Shown: positions 12,550-14,026 of the stretch, in pieces
Numbering within the stretch: the first letter of the stretch is position 1
Layout of the letters: the number at the start of each line of letters is the position of its first letter
From: Actinomycetes bacterium
Lineage (GTDB): Bacteria > Actinomycetota > CADDZG01 > JAHWKV01
NCBI GenBank assembly: GCA_029263035.1
Contig: JAJCYF010000163.1
Location: 1 to 14,026 of the forward strand
Reading direction: 5' to 3'
DNA length: 14,026 nt
Made by a program: the position numbers and the translations under genes
Notes under the pieces: model-generated
What the model saw: only the letters and a program-made list of their open reading frames with translations
What the model was told of the DNA's origin: nothing
The model's database searches: none

Positions 12550-13803
12550 TTGGAAACGTACGAGATCGGACTCCTTGTCGCCGGGGTGGCGGCCCTGCTG
12601 GTGGCGTGGCTGCCCCGTGTCCTGCTCAACCGGACCATCTCGTACCCGATGATCCTCGTTCTGGTTGGGGTCGGGATGTTTCTGCCCACCGAGTTCGAAA
12701 AGCTCGACCCCATCCGGTACGGTCTGATCGCCTCCCACCTCACCGAATTCGGCGTGATCATCGCCCTGACGGGGGCCGGACTGAAGATCGACCGGCGGCT
12801 GGGGTTGAAGAGATGGAAGACCACCTGGCTGCTGCTGGCGGTGACCATGCCGCTGACGATCGTCGCTGTGGGCATGTTGGGTTGGTGGGCGCTCGGGTTC
12901 GCCCCGGCGACGGCGATGCTGTTCGGGGCGGCCCTGGCCCCGACCGACCCGGTTCTCGCCTCCGACGTCCAGGTTGGTGCGCCGGGTACCGGGGAGTCCG
13001 ACGAGGTCCGCTTCGCTCTAACCTCCGAAGCGGGCCTGAACGACGGGCTGGCGTTTCCCTTCACCAACGCGGCGATCGCGATGGCGGGCGCCGCCGGCCT
13101 GGGTTGGGTCGGTGAGTGGCTGTTGGTCGACGTGCTCTACAAGATTGCGGCCGGCGTGGTCATCGGCTTCCTGGTGGGTAAGGGGCTGGCCTTCCTGCTG
13201 TTTCGGGTGGGGGACCACGAGACCAGGCTGGCGCATAGCCGGGAGGGATTGGTTGCCCTGGCCGTCACTCTCGTCGCCTACGCAACTACCCAGGTGGTCA
13301 ACGGTTACGGGTTCATTGCGGTTTTCGTAGCCGCGCTGGTGATCCGGGACTTTGAACGCAACCACGAGTACCACAAGGAGCTGAACCGCTTCGCCGACCA
13401 GCTGGAGAGGCTGGCCAGCGCCGTCATTCTGCTGTTGTTCGGGGGAGCGGTGGCCAATGGTCTTCTGGGATCCGTGTCGTGGGCGATGGTGGGGGTGGCG
13501 GCGGCAATCCTGCTTGTAGTCAGGCCGCTGGCCGGCCTGGCCGGGATCGGTGCACTGAAGATACCCAAGGGCGAAAAGCCGGCGATCGCGTTTTTCGGCA
13601 TCCGCGGAATCGGTTCGTTCTACTACCTTTCCTTCGCCCTGCACGAGGCGGAGTTTGCCGGTGCCAGGGAGCTGTGGGCGGCGGTCTCGGTGGTGGTGCT
13701 GGGGTCGATAGTGATTCACGGGTTCACGGCCAAACCGGCGATTGCCAAGGTGACCGACGGGTCCGGGGAGGCGGAGGAGAAAGAGGCCGCTGAGGTCGAC
13801 TGA
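12550..13803 (+). CDS. CPA1-type Na+/H+ antiporter (NhaP-like)
   Basis: A 417-aa integral membrane protein, mostly transmembrane helices, of the monovalent cation:proton antiporter-1 family, which exchanges Na+ or K+ for H+. Landmarks are ALAPTDPVLASDV (127-140), with the TDP break of the discontinuous helix, and TSEAGLNDG (158-166), which holds the N164-D165 ion-binding pair of electroneutral members. A conserved FFGIRGIGSFYYLSFAL follows in a late helix. The C-terminus is a short acidic tail without a nucleotide-binding domain. The start is TTG at 12550 with AGGGAG (12540-12545) upstream. It is divergent from the channel-like gene across 77 bp, which suggests a shared role in cation or pH homeostasis. 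The partial ABC permease gene ends 8 nt beyond its stop, convergently. Confidence 0.93.
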   Translation: METYEIGLLVAGVAALLVAWLPRVLLNRTISYPMILVLVGVGMFLPTEFEKLDPIRYGLIASHLTEFGVIIALTGAGLKIDRRLGLKRWKTTWLLLAVTMPLTIVAVGMLGWWALGFAPATAMLFGAALAPTDPVLASDVQVGAPGTGESDEVRFALTSEAGLNDGLAFPFTNAAIAMAGAAGLGWVGEWLLVDVLYKIAAGVVIGFLVGKGLAFLLFRVGDHETRLAHSREGLVALAVTLVAYATTQVVNGYGFIAVFVAALVIRDFERNHEYHKELNRFADQLERLASAVILLLFGGAVANGLLGSVSWAMVGVAAAILLVVRPLAGLAGIGALKIPKGEKPAIAFFGIRGIGSFYYLSFALHEAEFAGARELWAAVSVVVLGSIVIHGFTAKPAIAKVTDGSGEAEEKEAAEVD

Positions 13804-13811
13804 AATTCCGC

Positions 13812-14026
13812 TCAGCCGATATCCCGCCGCCGGAATCCGGCGATCCCAGTCGCCACCAGAACCGCGGCGAGAGCGGACAGAATCACCAGCGGCAGGATCC
13901 GCATTTCGGAGCCGGGCATCTGCGGCAGGTGGCTGTAGGGGGACATGCCGGTAACCCAGCTCTCCAGGCGCAGGATCTGACCCAGCTGCCCGATGACCAG
14001 GCTGGCGGCTACCGCGCCCCATGCCG
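13812..14026 (-). CDS. ABC-2-type transporter permease, C-terminal fragment
   Basis: The last 70 or so codons of a minus-strand gene that continues beyond the window. The readable part holds LVIGQLGQILRL, then SPYSHLPQMPGSE, then a final membrane helix of about 20 residues and the tail AGFRRRDIG before TGA. That SP-[YF]-x-H-x-P-x-x-PG block followed by one helix and RRRD is typical of antibiotic/polyketide-exporter ABC permeases of actinomycetes. Such permeases work with an ATPase usually encoded next to them, which would lie to the right of this window. Longer open frames on this strand in other phases are shadows of the antiporter gene. Confidence 0.8.
   Translation of the reverse strand, partial: AWGAVAASLVIGQLGQILRLESWVTGMSPYSHLPQMPGSEMRILPLVILSALAAVLVATGIAGFRRRDIG

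Noticed and set aside
13018..14022. A 334-codon minus-strand frame under the antiporter gene and the window end
   Set aside because: Its composition and lack of domains mark it as a shadow. The true minus-strand gene at the right end is in another phase and ends at 13812.

Overview
This is high-GC DNA with short intergenic gaps. It carries three GAF-ANTAR proteins, an actinobacterial-type putative immunity protein, YkuD L,D-transpeptidases with membrane anchors, and several promoters of the TANNNT -10 type without a clear -35. Together these suggest an actinomycete (Actinomycetota), probably from an environmental or poorly sampled lineage. This is inferred from gene content alone. No rRNA, integrase, transposase or CRISPR array is visible, so the window reads as chromosomal and non-mobile, though rich in accessory genes.

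Left part (1-3262), signalling. A tRNA-Arg(UCU) is followed by two consecutive GAF-ANTAR genes (+) and a 75-aa orphan (+). The orphan's stop codon overlaps, tail to tail, that of a STAS anti-sigma-factor antagonist (-). A third GAF-ANTAR gene (-), clearly a paralogue of the second, closes the cluster, with a good intrinsic-terminator-like hairpin between it and the STAS gene. No anti-sigma kinase, sigma factor or phosphatase is in the window, so partners must lie elsewhere.

Middle part (3345-6153), metabolism. A nucleoside 2-deoxyribosyltransferase-like gene (+) appears leaderless with a TTG start. It is followed by a 44-aa protein (3897-4031) that is half lysine and has no acidic residue. 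On the minus strand a WYL-type transcriptional regulator lies 40 nt upstream of an FMN-dependent alpha-hydroxy-acid oxidase/dehydrogenase.

Cell-wall part (6263-8117). Two tandem, closely related L,D-transpeptidases (+) each have one N-terminal membrane anchor, an SH3-like segment and a YkuD domain whose active-site motif reads SNGC rather than SHGC. The second has no ATG, GTG or TTG able to include its membrane anchor; the best-placed start is an ATC behind a Shine-Dalgarno-like sequence.

Right part (8306-14026), repair, defence-like and transport genes. It holds a uracil-DNA-glycosylase-superfamily-like protein (+), an Imm5-like putative immunity protein (-), a 14-TM DHA2-type drug exporter (-) with two dyads upstream, and an ion-channel-domain protein with a GVGYGD filter (-). 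Divergent from the channel is a CPA1-type Na+/H+ antiporter (+). The window ends in the C-terminus of an ABC-2-type exporter permease (-). The channel and antiporter share a 77-bp divergent promoter region and may both serve cation homeostasis. No single new multi-gene system is proven. The best leads are the Lys-rich small protein, the non-canonical start of the second transpeptidase, and the GAF-ANTAR/STAS cluster with its orphan.
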